This document shows positions 31,076 to 42,384 of a DNA stretch of 64,000 nucleotides, piece after piece. A program made the translations under genes and the position numbers. Numbering within the stretch: the first letter of the stretch is position 1; the number at the start of each line of letters is the position of its first letter. A model generated the notes under the pieces. The model was not told where the DNA came from, searched no databases, and worked only from the letters and a program-made list of their open reading frames with translations. The stretch comes from Liopterus haemorrhoidalis (taxonomy: Eukaryota > Arthropoda > Insecta > Coleoptera > Dytiscidae). The stretch covers positions 36,486,301 to 36,550,300 of the forward strand of contig OZ020622.1 in the NCBI GenBank assembly GCA_963971575.1, written 5' to 3'.

Positions 31076-31362
31076 GTATGGGCAGTAATCCAAAACCCTT
31101 GAAAATGGCCAAAAATCGTAAGGGGTAGACTTTAAAAAAATCGTGAATTTTAAGCAAAACATTTTTGTCTCCGATTTTTTTGAAAATTGGTACAAATATG
31201 TAGTTTTGGTCATAGATCAACAAAATTTGGTCCATTTTGAAGTTTGGGCAAAAATTTTGGAATTATTGGCAAAAAACTGACCCAAATCGGCTTTAACTCA
31301 AAAACTAGAAAAGCATGATTTTTTTAAATATTTAAATAATCCTCATCCCAAAATTAGCTTAG
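31076..31362. other. AT-rich flank of the pogo-like element
   Basis: No coding or paired ends recognised. Confidence 0.45.
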
Positions 31363-31380
31363 TAGGGTAAGGTTGCCAAT

Positions 31381-34092
31381 ATCGTACCACTTTTTTATTT
31401 ATTCGTTCCAAATGAATAAATTCGTACATTTTTAACAAAATAAACACTGTAACATGTAGCTATATAATCTTTGTATAAAATATATTTTTTTTGGAATTAT
31501 ACAATGGTAAAAATTACAAAATATACGTATTTTTATAAAGCTTTATAAGAGGTACGATTTAAGAACCAAGTTTCTTAAATCGTACCCGTAGTTTCTTAAA
31601 TCGTACTTTGTATGATTAAATAAAAAATGAGGATTAATAATTAAACTAATGTTATATGATAACGAATTTTTTTTATTATTTGGACCATTATACACATAAA
31701 CATTACAGGCAGTAATGATATTCATATTTTCCATTTATAAAAATTTAAAAAAAAATACTTAATTGTGACAAAAATCACAAATATAAGAAGATTCACCTCC
31801 TGAGAACCCTGCACATGTTTCATGGGCCCATTTCTTACATTTTACGCAGAGAATCATATCTTCTATTATGTTTTCATTGCATAAAACATAGTGCCAATCA
31901 TTTTCGTTGTAATCCAGGCTCACATTGTCGTTTTCTTTCTTCTTTTCTGATTTCATCATATTTGGCTTTATTTTTTCATTTAAGGTTATTTTCTTTCCTA
32001 CTTTGCTGGCTCTTGATTCTGCTAAAATATTTTTTTTTATTTTTTCCACCTTCTCTTTCTTAATTTTTATTTTTTGTACCTTTTCTTCCTTTGTTTTTAT
32101 TTTTGCGCAAAGATTATTTTTATAGAGACTTGTCAATAAAACTGCTTTTTGTGCACCTCTCTGAACTCTGTTTTGGTATCTTTTGTTTGGTTTTGGAAGA
32201 GGACTTAATATTGTTAGTTGTTTGTTCATTTGATGAAATTATTTCCTCAGCTGGGGTTTCTTCTACTTCAGCTGAAATTTCTATTAATTATCACTAACTG
32301 TGAAATCTTCATTTTTAAAGACATGGCGATTAACTGGCCATGTACCAGAAGCACGAAATCCACTTGCTGCATTAGATAAAGTGGCAGCTTGGCTGTACGC
32401 TTCATTTAGAAGTTCGGACACTTCTAATTGAGTAACTTTTTTTCCTACATTTGTACGAATCCATTTATTGATTGCCTGATCATAGAATGTTTCCATGGGT
32501 TTGAAAACAGATACATCAAGTGGTTGTAGTCGATGGGTTGTGTGTCCTGGAAGTTGCAACATTATCACGCCTTGTTGTCTTGCCAGTTGGATGGCCTCAA
32601 GATTTTTCGAATGCGTGGTGTGACCATCTAACAGTAATAATATTTTATTATCAACAGTTGGCTTTACAAACGCAATGAAATGTTTGAGCCATTTTACAAA
32701 TAACTCTGTATTAATATATCCAGATTCTGACACTTCTACAAGAGCACCGGGCGGGGCACCTTTTTCTAGAGCTGGATGTTTTCATACCCTCTTAAACATA
32801 ATCATGGGAGGTACAAAGTGTCCCGCTGCGCTCGTGCAACAAACAAAAGTAGTGTTTACACCTCTCTCGCCACTTGTAATTGTTCCAATTTGATGCTTTC
32901 CTCTTAATGCTATAACCCTCTGTCCTCTTTTTTGAACTGTCGAAACGCCAGATTCATCAACATTAAATATCCTCATGGCGTCAATTTTATTATCATCGAC
33001 AACCTTTTCCAATATGGCAAAAAATCCATTCACATTTTCTCTATTAAAGCCTTTGCTCCGAGCAAGTGAAGTGCACTCGGCTTGCCTTAAGCTAAGTTGA
33101 GGATGTCGACGCATGAAAGAATAGTACCATTTCTTACCAGCGGTTTTAGTGTTCTTACTAAAACGGTTTATAATATGCGGATTCGCCTCCACAATGTCAT
33201 ATGCCAGTTTCCTTACGTCCATAATAGTCAAGCCGAAAAAATGATCTTCTAAAAAGAGAATATGTTTTACTAGCTCTTCTTCTATAATTGCAGGCAAAGC
33301 TGTGTTTCGGCCATTTAATGGAACTACATTAGATCTTTCGACACCTCGTTGAACTTTTCCCGCCAAATGGCGTTTGAATGTGGGTTTCGGAATGTTATAT
33401 TTTCTACAACATTCGTTGAAACCAATTTGATTTAAATTGTAATCGTGGATAGCATTTTTCATGTCCTGAGGGGTCCATTGGCCGTAAATTCTTTTTTTAC
33501 CGTTATGCATTATTACTAGTAATTCGTACACTAAAATCAATATAAAAAATAAGTATTAATGTTAATAATAATTTTAGAGATATCAAGTAAATACGTTTTA
33601 ATTATTTCTCAACTTTATCTATTTTTATTGTAAACTTATTTGTAATAATTTTTATACTCCAAAAATTAATTACTTTATGTATGTAAGATTCCAAAATCGT
33701 ACCAGTACGATTTAAGCAACTACGTAGAGTACGATTTAGGAAACAGTGTCATTTTTATAATAAACTTTTGTTTTAACCTGTACTGACTAAAATAGAAACG
33801 AGTTTATTGTTTTGACATATTGTAGATAATACTAATTTACTTACATGTTACTAGATCGCACATATATTGATTCCTTAATGCTGCACAACGTTAGATTACT
33901 TAGTACAAAATTACATTAGACATATATGTTTTTTTAAATGCTGCACTGGCGAGCTTCTGTGCTACTTATTAGCGCCAAAATTCTCATGCACAGTTAAAAT
34001 AGCATGTAGTTTCTTATTTTAGCAATAGATGGCAGTTGCTTTTAATACTTTTTCTTTAAATAGCAGTGGTACGATTTCAGCGACGGTACGAT
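31381..34092. promoter_or_regulatory. Subterminal GTACGATT motif clusters of the pogo-like element
   Basis: (A)AATCGTAC or its complement GTACGATT(T) occurs at about 31381, 31552, 31578, 31598, 33695, 33705, 33729, 34069 and 34086 and not in the coding centre. Both orientations occur, sometimes back to back (33695/33705). Such subterminal repeats normally bind the transposase HTH. Confidence 0.6.
31759..33510 (-). pseudogene. pogo/Tigger-like transposase, nearly complete, C-terminal PHD-like finger
   Basis: From ATG 33510: HTH region (KNAIHDYNLNQIGFNECCRK, NIPKPTFKRHL), then DDE domain with RIFNVDESGV (first D), LLLLDGHTTHS (second D) and LQPLDVSVFKP (third D); 36 residues separate the last two. 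The end (32230-31759) is Lys-rich and finishes LCVKCKKWAHETCAG...YICDFC, a Cys4-His-Cys3 PHD-like finger. Damage: one in-frame TGA at 32784-32782 (the frame continues KHPALEKGAPPG) and stops/shift at 32286-32230. An alternative start at 33540 adds ten codons upstream. The usual role is excision and insertion at TA. Confidence 0.88.
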
Positions 34093-34110
34093 TATGGCTA
34101 CCTTCCCCTA

Positions 34111-34347
34111 CAATATTTTCGCTAAAATTGGAGTCAAAAATTTTTGATCAAATTTCAAAATTTTTGGTAGAAAAAAAAATTAATTTTGTTGGTAAATTGG
34201 TGTACTTATATATTTTTAGCTTTAGATCACAAATATATGGTCACTTTTGAGTTAAGAACTAAAATTTTGACATTTGCAGCCAATTTTTTTTTAACAAAAT
34301 ATTCCACAATAAGGCTCAGAGCCGATGAAATGTTAGCCTGCCTCCTT
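34111..34347. other. Short unannotated stretch
   Basis: AT-rich, no feature recognised between the pogo-like element and Rep-B. Confidence 0.4.
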
Positions 34348-35015
34348 TTTACCGACCGCCAACATATATAAGGGAGGTATTGTGATCATACAGATTTTGA
34401 CATTTCGAGATTTCGATGGATCTCCACGAATTGAGGTCCCTACATAAAGTTTTGACTATTTTTAGCATGATGTCTGTCGGTCTGTCTGTCCGTCCGTCTG
34501 TCTGTCTGTCCGTCTGTCTGTCCGTCTGTCTGTCTGTCCGTCTGTCCGTCTGTCCGTCTGTCCGTCTGTCCGTCTGTGTACACGTGCAGAGCAAATTCGG
34601 CTGAAAGGATTTTTATGAAACTTCATATTTAAGCTAGAGTTGATCAACTTTTGGTAAAAATCGGTTGACTAAAAATGGGAGTTTACTCGTGTCGATTTTA
34701 AGATTTTTGTGAATATTTCACAACAGAAAAATATTTCGAAAAAAATGTATTGAACAAAAGTTTGAGACGTTTTTTGATAAAACGAAAAATTTCGAATGAT
34801 TTTTGTAAAATTTTTCGAAATTTTCAATTCTCAATTTTTCTCAATTTTTTCATACTTATATGTAACGTTTCCATGGTCATGATAAATAATATCTCTGTTA
34901 GAAAATATTAGGCCAAGTTATTTCTACTCTGCTGCTAGGATGTATTACTTTATGAAGTACTTTATGATGGCGGTCGGTCCTGTGGTGGCCACAGCTGATT
35001 TTTTTAACTATCTTT
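34348..35015 (+). mobile_element. Rep-B copy 2
   Basis: TTTTTACCGACCGCCAACAT at the left, (CTGT/CCGT)n microsatellite at 34480-34577, GTGTACACGTGCAGAGCAAA after it, ending GGTCCTGTGGTGGCCACAGC then TGATTTTTTT. The same order, inverted, is at 42385-43078 and 27037-29140. Long in-frame runs of Cys/Leu/Ser/Val (or Thr/Asp/Arg/Gln) across the microsatellite are artefacts of the repeat. Confidence 0.88.
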
Positions 35016-35044
35016 ATAAACTAATACTCACTTCTTATCTATAA

Positions 35045-35185
35045 CAGCAATTCCCAAACTGTGCGCCGCGGAAATATTCCAATATTCCTCCAATTGCGTT
35101 AGTTAGGCCAATGTTTTGACTTGGGGCGCCGCAGAAAAATTCTGATACATTAAGGGCGCCGGGAATCGAAAAGTTTGGGAACCAC
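35045..35185. mobile_element. Short hAT MITE near aminopeptidase start
   Basis: Starts CAGCAATTCCCAAACTGTGC; the right end reads AGTTTGGGAACCAC. Flanks ATCTATAA (35037-35044) and ATCTAAAA (35186-35193) agree in 7 of 8. Same family as 30156-30329. Confidence 0.75.
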
Positions 35186-35530
35186 ATCTAAAACCCTTTT
35201 TAAACTTCCATTACCCCCAAGGGGTACACCTGGACCCCGTTGGGAATCCCTGATCTAAAAGCACTCCTAGATCTTTAATTACTGATGACCGAAAATTTGA
35301 TTCGTTGCTACGGCTCTGGTCGCTACTGTTTGTAACACATTTAAAATTACCGTATAAACAATTAAACAAGAAACATGTTTAAAACCACTGCGTGTAATCT
35401 GAACAGTTGTCGCCTTCAGCTATTGGACATCGCGAACCTTACAACTTTTACTGGCGCGACCTCGTCTTGTGTTATTCAATTATAAACAGTTGCCGTAGCA
35501 CGAAGTCACTTGACTTCAGCATATCTTGAC

Positions 35531-36141
35531 ATGTCAAACAGAAGTAAAACCCGTAGGACTGTATACACTGTATTATTAAGTGTTTGTTTATTTCTAGGTG
35601 TTATATGTGCTTGTCTTTTAGTTGCGTTAGTGTTAATCGGTAAACATTTAGCCCTGCAACAGTGTAATAATAAAAGTGTAATAAAAAACGCGAGTGTAAC
35701 AGACGAAACACCAGAAGATGTAATAAGTGTAACTATCAAAGTGAACGATCCAACTAAAGAAAATGATATTTATCAATCGTGGAGATTACCTAGAGAAGTT
35801 TTACCTCTTCATTATGATCTTTATATGAATCCAAATTTAAATTCTGGGGAATATTTTGGGAGTAATAACATTTCTTTTCAACTAAAAGAAAACAGAGATC
35901 ATCTTATTGTTAATTGTTTTAAACTTAATATTACTAAAGTGAAATTATACGGGAGTGCTGGTGAAGAAATTAAAATTTTAGAGTTTCATGAAGATTTAGT
36001 GCATCAGTTACAAGTTGTTGATCTGGAAGAATCTCTTGTTCCGGGATTTTATTATTTATATTTTGAATATACTGGCAGTTTGAAGAATAGGATTGTGGGA
36101 TTTTATGAGAGTTCTTATAAAAATGACAAAGGTGAAAAAAG
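35531..36141 (+). CDS. M1-family aminopeptidase (aminopeptidase N-like), first coding exon
   Basis: ATG at 35531 opens a short basic cytosolic tail (MSNRSKTRR), then one hydrophobic signal-anchor at residues 10-37, a Ser/Thr/Asn linker and the start of the peptidase M1 N-terminal beta domain from residue 84 (WRLPREVLPLHYDLYMNPNL, SGEYFGSNNISFQL, GFYYLYFEYTG, GFYESSYKNDKGEKR). M1 enzymes are zinc exopeptidases; the GAMEN and HExxH catalytic parts come later and are not in the window. Possible N-glycosylation sequons are present (NNIS, NIT). A splice donor AG|GTAATT follows at 36142, leaving phase 2. No next exon (expected WxxxTQFEP) was found to 64000, so the first intron seems very long, or the exon is a stray. 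TATAAA at 35481-35486 and TTCAGC near 35516 could be a core promoter, weakly. An in-frame TTG upstream is not a likely start. Confidence 0.85.
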
Positions 36142-36335
36142 GTAATTAATTTTTAGTTAATTTTTTTCTCTTATTAATTTATTTTTAATGTGTTTATTGT
36201 AAATAACAGGATGCCAGTGACGGAATGATTAAAAAATTTAAATTCGCAGTATTTGTTTTTATGTTCTCATGTTGCTGAAGGCGGATTGCTGGGAAGTGTG
36301 AATTCTCACACGTTTCAGGCTTTCGTACTTATTTA

Positions 36336-37247
36336 TAGTAGGGGTCGGCAACCGGCGGCTCGTGGGATGAATGCGGCCCGCCGAACCATTTGATGTGGCC
36401 CACTAATAAGAATTTATAATGTTTTCTTTTTTTTTCCGCGTAGCCAACACATTATTGCCGCGCTACTTTGGGCTTTTAAAGCTGCGTACAGATCTTTTAA
36501 GTTAGTTGACTATAGACTATGACTTATGCACTGTTGATTGTCTCTACAAGTATGTCACATGGCAACGCGAGCAATCGTTCAGATCTCTAAATTTAATGCG
36601 TTATACGTTTTCCATTGTAGACCGTTTTCCAAACAACTCACTAAGTAGTGAGTTGTTTTAATGAGCTAGACATATAAACACATTGACTATCTCAGTCTAC
36701 ATCGTAGAGAATGTTAACATTGTATACCTATACATAACCTAACAAAATGTAATCGCGCCGATTACAACAAATCTCGCCCAAAATTACAAAGACGAACAGT
36801 AAATATGAGCAATTTAGGTAATTAGGTTAGGTTTAGTTAGTAAAAATCTACGAGAGCAGAATTAGGAAAACGATAATTGATGATAAACGTTTTACAAAGC
36901 CGCAGAAGTTGGTTTAAATACACATAGATGCCGCACTAATCGTAACGCACTAATTTTCATAGCTGTAAACGCTACCTTAAACGTTAAAACTATCTATTAA
37001 ACTTATCCATAACGTACAGTGAACAATCTACTAATTTAAAGAGCTCTGAACGCAGCTTTACATAGTAGCCGTATTTATGTCGACTTAAATACGTGTAAAC
37101 CGGTGTAAACAAGAACTTAAAATTGTAAAATAATAAAAATTACAAAAGGAAGTATGGCCCGCCAAAAATTTTGTTATTAAATACGGCCGCCACGTAAAAA
37201 AAAAATACTGATTGTGGTCCGCGACGTTAAAAAGGTTTCTCTGATCT
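36336..37247. mobile_element. hAT-like element containing the second dispersed-repeat copy
   Basis: Left TAGGGGTCGGCAACCGGCGG, GGCCCGCCGAACCA; right GTGGTCCGCGACGTTAAAAA, GGTTTCTCTG: end wording of hAT elements. TSD is unclear (ATTTATAG versus ATCTACAT). 36643-37000 matches 1185-1500. Mentions of GGCCCGCC at 37155 mirror the left end. Confidence 0.5.
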
Positions 37248-37259
37248 ACATTATGTAAC

Positions 37260-38469
37260 GTAAATACTAGATTTTAACCAAGAATGCGAATTATTGTTCC
37301 GAAAACCGCGGTTGCTGAAGTTTGATAGATTGATTACTAACCAGAACAACCAAGATCGGAGCCTATTTTTTCTCGGTTTCTTACTCCCCTCCACTTTTTT
37401 ATGGCGTGAAACTGTCCTCTTCAAATAATCCATGATAAATTCGTCATCATCGTTTTCAATCGACGATGAATCAGTTAAAAGTATTTCTTTAAATATTGTT
37501 CATATAGATATGTAGTGTGCAGAACAACACAGAAAATTGAGGTTATGGTTTTAAACAGAACTGTCATTTGATTAAGTGTCCCTTAAATAATCAACTAACA
37601 ACAAAAATTATTACTAATTGCAACCAAATATCTCGTTACTTTCTTCCCAACTAACACAAAAGGTGCAACATAAAACCTAAATGATATATTGTATATTTAT
37701 TATGGCAATAAATATAACTTAATTGTTTTATATAACCTTCAAATATACTAAATGGATGTATAAGTAATTTGGTGTCGAAAAATAGATTTTAAAATGTTCT
37801 GTCAGCTTTAATATAAAGTAATTGTACACTATATTTATAATTATTATTTTGTGTCATCCAGCCATTTATAAAGCTAAATTCTCATATAAAAGTATTTTAA
37901 TATTATTTTTAAATTTGGTGGCATAAATATACCCATGGAAATCATTTATGCAGCATATACTAGATGTAACTTATACTGACCGTAAAATATTTGACTTAAG
38001 AATAGTTCATCAGGATAAACAATTTATTTTTTAGGGTTACAAGCCTTATTAATTATTTTTTTATTACAAATTAATGATATATCAAATTAAAAATGATCAA
38101 ATTCCCACTGTGATACACAGATGAAAAATCTTATTGAAGTATAAAATCACTATGACAATGAAACATACATATATGTATTTTTATATTTATCCTATTACTG
38201 CATCTGAACTAAAATTTTTTTGCGAAGATCAATTTTCATAAAAATATAAGGTAAAACATTCAAAAATTCCAACTCGCCAAAGAAATATTAATTTTTTACT
38301 AATTAATTCAACTAAAAATTTTATAGAAAAAGAAAAAAATATATTATAAAAATTTGTATTCACGGGTTATATACGGGATATTAAAAAAATAATAAAATAA
38401 AAGAAAAATACAAAAAAAAAATATTTTTTTCTAGGTAAAATATGATATATAGGTTTATAATGATAAAGC
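37260..38469. other. AT-rich intronic stretch, nothing recognised
   Basis: No long frame, paired ends or known repeat. Presumably aminopeptidase intron. Confidence 0.5.
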
Positions 38470-38473
38470 TTAA

Positions 38474-39234
38474 GGCTGCGTATAACCCCCAGAGGTTACC
38501 AATTTCTTATACAAAATTAACAAACTGAAATAAAATTAGTATCAATCTACACATCAAATTTTGCACCGAATTTTTATCTATCTAATAGGATATTTTTAAT
38601 TGTAGAAATATTTATTGTAAAAATATTATGGCTCAATAACTTAATAATTGACATCAGCAACATTGTTCTGTAATTTTTTAAATCTATTTATGGGTTTCAA
38701 ATAACTTTTATATTTATATAGATTTGTGTAGAAATGTTCAAATAATACGTCAACATTTTTTTCGACTTGATTACTTATAGTTTAGAACCCTCGTCGAAAA
38801 ATATTATACTTGATGATAATGGAATGCCACTTGGTACACGTATTCTTCACAAAAATTAAATCATTTTTACTCGCTACAACTATTTTGAGAACCGCGGCAG
38901 AATCAAGATGGCGGCAAATATAGACTATCAAGTACAATAACTATAAGTAGTTTTCACAATAGAACAAAATAGCTAAAATCCTTTTTGTAGAATGAAGCTT
39001 TAGCTACAATTTGCCGCATCGTACACAAATATGCGTCGATTGGTTTACAAGATGGCGCCTATAATGCAATTTGCTTAATTACAATTACATAACAGTTTTT
39101 TCTAAAATTTAAAATATCCTATTAGATAGATAAAAATTCGCTGCAAATTTTGATATATAGATTGTTATTCATTTTATTTCCGATTATTAGTTTTGTATAA
39201 GAAACTATAGGTAACTATAGGGTTGTGCGCCACC
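38474..39234. mobile_element. Rep-M copy 1, TTAA-flanked MITE with long inverted repeats
   Basis: TTAA at 38470-38473 and 39235-39238. Left GGCTGCGTATAACCCCCAGA; right, in complement, GGTGGCGCACAACCCTATAG. Inverted homology continues about 150 bp inward (CTTATACAAAA, TTTTTATCTATCTAATAGGA). Non-coding; piggyBac-type by TSD. A partial second copy at 57470-58687 is split by Rep-G. Confidence 0.8.
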
Positions 39235-39406
39235 TTAAATAAGAAATTAAGTTAATTTATAGTAATTATATAATCGATTTGAATACAATTATAAAGCCAG
39301 TTTATAACTTTTATCTGATATTTTAATGTTATAAAAACTGTAATAGATACATATCAATATACTCCTATGAATGTCTTATATAGTTATTTAAACATTAGGG
39401 AAGAAA

Positions 39407-39490
39407 GTAATATTTACCAGTCGAGGACGTATTTGCGCCCGAACGATAACGAGGGCTACCAATAGAGTCCGAGACTGGTAAATATTTACC
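39407..39490. repeat. Small palindromic repeat (84 bp)
   Basis: GTAATATTTACCAGTCGAG and its complement (GACTGGTAAATATTTACC) enclose about 45 bp including GCCCGAACGATAACGAGGGC. The build resembles 153-249: perfect stem, GC-rich loop, no coding. The surrounding 39239-39885 has nothing else. Confidence 0.7.
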
Positions 39491-39893
39491 TTCCGAATTG
39501 TTTATAATATTTTTTTAAAAGTTATTTTTAATTGCATAGTTTTTTGATTAATTTATTTTAGATATTTGAATAAAATATCAGTATGTCTGTGGCCAGTTGA
39601 TATGGTTTTCATCACACAGCTTGAATATTAAAAGTTTGTAAAATGAATTTGAACAAAAGTGAAAAAAAAGGGGGAATTGATGAGGCTGCAAACGCTGCAT
39701 GTTAGATGACATAAAAATTTAGGTTTTGTTTAATTCTTTTCACTTACTTGCCCGGGGGTGGTAAATTTTTACTTACTCTCGTTGTTAATAGTAACCAAAG
39801 CTTCCTCGGTAATGTGTACTTCCATCAAATCAATGTCATTACAATGTACTTACTATGTAGAGAGTGGAAAATAAATTTTATATTTCTTTAAAG

Positions 39894-40786
39894 CATGGGT
39901 CCCCAAACTTTTTTGACCGTCGACCCCCAGAAGAGTTTCTCTACTTCTTATCGACCCCGTCTATTTCACAATTTCGTTATTATAATAGAACAAGCAAAAA
40001 ATACGCTTATGTGATTTCTTATATTGTTTATTGTACAGTGTTTTATGTACATTACATTTATCTATAATATAATTATATCTAATCAGATGCAATACAATAA
40101 TATTATTAAATAAAATTTACTGTCATTGTCAATGTGACGGGTGTGGTTGGTGACTCTTTGCAAGTTAGAAATGTCGGGTTCAAAAAGATTTTATTTCAGC
40201 CTTAAACCGCCACGAAATTCTACATCTAACTTGTTTCTCTGTTTTGCCGGGATGGAATTAACATGGCTAACACCAGCCTCAACCATATACGAGTTTGGAA
40301 ATGCTAGCAAAAAGTGAACTACCATTTCCGAAAGTTTTGGATATTTCTGTATAACATTTACATTTGTCCAAAAGTAACTTCAAATATCATTTTTTAAAAG
40401 CGTTTTAGCTTGAAGATCAACCGACAATTCAATAAGTTCATCTTTTATAGGATGTTTTCAACATCTGCAGAAAATGGCGCGATAATCCAATCTGGGATGT
40501 GCATTTTCTCTAAATCCTCAAAACGTAATTTGTATATTTCCAAGTCTTAATCTTTTACTTCCAACTGTCGCAAATTCGAAAAATACTGAAAATCTCTTCG
40601 TAACAATGAAAATCTAAATAAATCTAATTTAACTTCACTTATAGTTATATATAACTGTGTAATTATTATACTTGTAGTTTTTAACTTTTTTCCATCGACC
40701 CCCAATTGACCCCCGAGCCAGAATCGACCCCTAACAATGTCATATCGACCCCCGGGGGTCGATATCGGCCACTTTGGGGACCCCTG
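39894..40786 (-). mobile_element. hAT element with 8-bp TSD CTTTAAAG
   Basis: Starts CATGGGTCCCCAAACTTTTT and ends CACTTTGGGGACCCCTG. TSD CTTTAAAG at 39886-39893 and 40787-40794. GTCGACCCC words cluster at both ends. Holds the decayed C-terminal third of a hAT transposase on -. Confidence 0.94.
40188..40600 (-). pseudogene. hAT transposase C-terminal remnant (ZBED5/SCAND3-like)
   Basis: On - from about 40600: DLEKMHIPDWIIAPFSADVE, then QKYPKLSEMVVHFLLAFPNS, YMVEAGVSHVNSIPAKQRNK and LDVEFRGGLRLK, the dimerisation region of ZBED5/SCAND3-type hAT proteins (YP.LSe.A...L.PFps.Y..E.GFS). Small shifts at 40450 and 40370. No start or DDE. Confidence 0.85.
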
Positions 40787-40794
40787 CTTTAAAG

Positions 40795-41402
40795 AGAATA
40801 ATTATAAAATAATTTTTAGTCTATGTGGTTCTTGCAATTTATTAGAATACTGTATAAAGAAAATTAACTTTAAAACTTCAAGAAATGATAAAATAAAGCC
40901 AAAATAATCAACAAGTAAATTTATTTGCCTTTTCTTCATAATTACTTAAACCTTCTATCTATCGTTACTGAGTCATATAATTATATTTACGATATATTTT
41001 ACTAGTACCTTATCTATAACGCAGTGTTTTTCAACATTTTGATATTTACTGCCCACTTTTGTAACATTTGTAAGGGTTAAATTTCTTTACTGTTAGAATG
41101 TAGTACAGGGCAAATGGAGTAAGTAATTCTTTTTCATACTCTTTAATGAGTTCTCTCAAAAACACTATCATTTTCTTCCTTGGCGATGTTGCCAGCTATA
41201 AAACACGCTGATCGTCGAAAACGTGGTACAACTGGTTATTCATTATTTCCTGATACTTTTCTATTTAATTTATATAAATATACAACAAAAGAATATAAAA
41301 TTACGAATAATATTTTAGGTTTATTGTCATATTTGACACTTTTACAATATTTGGCAACATCGCTCCCATTTCTCATAAGAGCAATACTGCATTCTAAAGC
41401 CT
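40795..41402. other. No gene; one solo hAT-like end
   Basis: CAGTGTTTTTCAACATTTTG at 41022-41041 resembles a hAT start without a partner. Remainder unannotated. Confidence 0.4.
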
Positions 41403-41867
41403 GGAACAGAATGCACAGCGCGCTACGCCGTCGGCGCGCCGTCATTTGCGACGGCGTTGCATTAGCGCCGTTGAGAATTTTCGCCTGCACACAATGCAAT
41501 AATTTTTAAAGCCGTCAAAGTGTCACGTGACAACCTATATCTGTGTATATACGTGCGCTTTCTTTTATTAAAAGTATAATGGATGATGAAGACTTGTTTG
41601 TGATGTTATTTATGTTGTATGCAAGTTATTTATACATACAAACACTTTACCATTCAGTAAAAACTGAGGTTAGGTGTTCTGCGTCAACGTTCAACGGCGT
41701 CAAAAGTTGGAAGTTGACGAACATTCAGTATCAACGGCGTTCGAACGCCGCTAGGACGTTACACATTCTGTGCACTTGCGTACGACAACTTGGTTTTAAC
41801 TTTCTTCTGACAAATAGCGCCGTCCGAACGCCGTCAACGCGCCGTAGAACTCGTTGCATTCTGTTCC
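41403..41867 (+). mobile_element. Rep-O copy 2 (Harbinger-like MITE)
   Basis: GGAACAGAATGC (41403-41414) is matched by GCATTCTGTTCC (41856-41867). GC-rich CGCCG words lie near each end. A short open stretch from ATG 41579 (MDDEDLFVMLFMLYASYLYI) lacks a domain and is only loosely kept in copy 1. Reverse of 11840-12165. Confidence 0.7.
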
Positions 41868-42384
41868 TCACTTAACGCTTGAACGGACATTAGATATCGA
41901 GCATTCTGTTTGTTTATCACACTTATTAAATACGTACAAAACCCTGAAATATGTGAAAATTCACACTTTACATTTTTTTGTTTTTTATTGACTTCCCATT
42001 TTATTTATTTAGCCTATGTTCCATAAAAATCTTAATCCGATACTGAATATAAATAAAAATAAATAATGTTTAATTCAGTTTTCTGCGCATCGATTTACGT
42101 ACATGTTTAGTTGATTCGGCCAATTTTAGTTCGGGCCTGTTTATTCTAAACCAAGTTACTACAGACAAAAGATAAATATTTATGTACATTAAAGATATAA
42201 TTCAGATAGTTTCGTGAGATAGTGGAAAATGTCAAGATTTAAATAGAATACATGTATTCTGGTTAAAAAAAGATTGAATTAAGTAAATAATTTAATTTCA
42301 TATAAATTGTTATGATTATGTATAGTTTTATGGTAAAAAATATATTAACGAAGAACTTCATAATTTATATTTTTAAAATTAACA
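41868..42384. other. Rep-N motif (minus) and unannotated sequence
   Basis: 41921-41966 carries the Rep-N motif in reverse. Nothing else recognised to the start of Rep-B. Confidence 0.5.

Larger units (their letters stand above)
31365..34108 (-). mobile_element. pogo-like transposon, 2.74 kb, TA TSD
   Basis: Starts GGGTAAGGTTGCCAATATCG; the right end reads, in complement, GGGAAGGTAGCCATAATCG. TA at 31363-31364 and 34109-34110. One transposase gene fills the centre on -. Copies of GTACGATT stud both subterminal regions. Confidence 0.9.
25884..35318. mobile_element. Candidate 9.4-kb hAT-bounded nest
   Basis: The left end CAGAGCCGTAGCAA is perfectly matched in inverted orientation by TTGCTACGGCTCTG at the right. 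Flanks are GCCGCTAC (25876-25883) and GTCGCTAC (35319-35326), an 8-bp duplication with one difference. Everything between would be one hAT copy swollen by later insertions, or two ends of different copies brought together by chance. The right end lies about 210 bp left of the aminopeptidase start. Confidence 0.55.

Noticed and set aside
34349..34647. Asp-Arg-Gln-Thr repeat proteins at 34349-34647, 42812-43079 and 56772-57131
   Set aside because: Same cause: ACAG/CTGT tetranucleotide tracts in Rep-B and Rep-C, open in every frame because 4-base repeats lack stops.
35510..35530. Upstream TTG start for the aminopeptidase
   Set aside because: The ATG at 35531 gives a normal cytosolic tail and signal anchor; non-ATG start unnecessary.
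40021..40081. Host gene in 39864-40067 frame
   Set aside because: Lies within the hAT with TSD CTTTAAAG and shows no domain.
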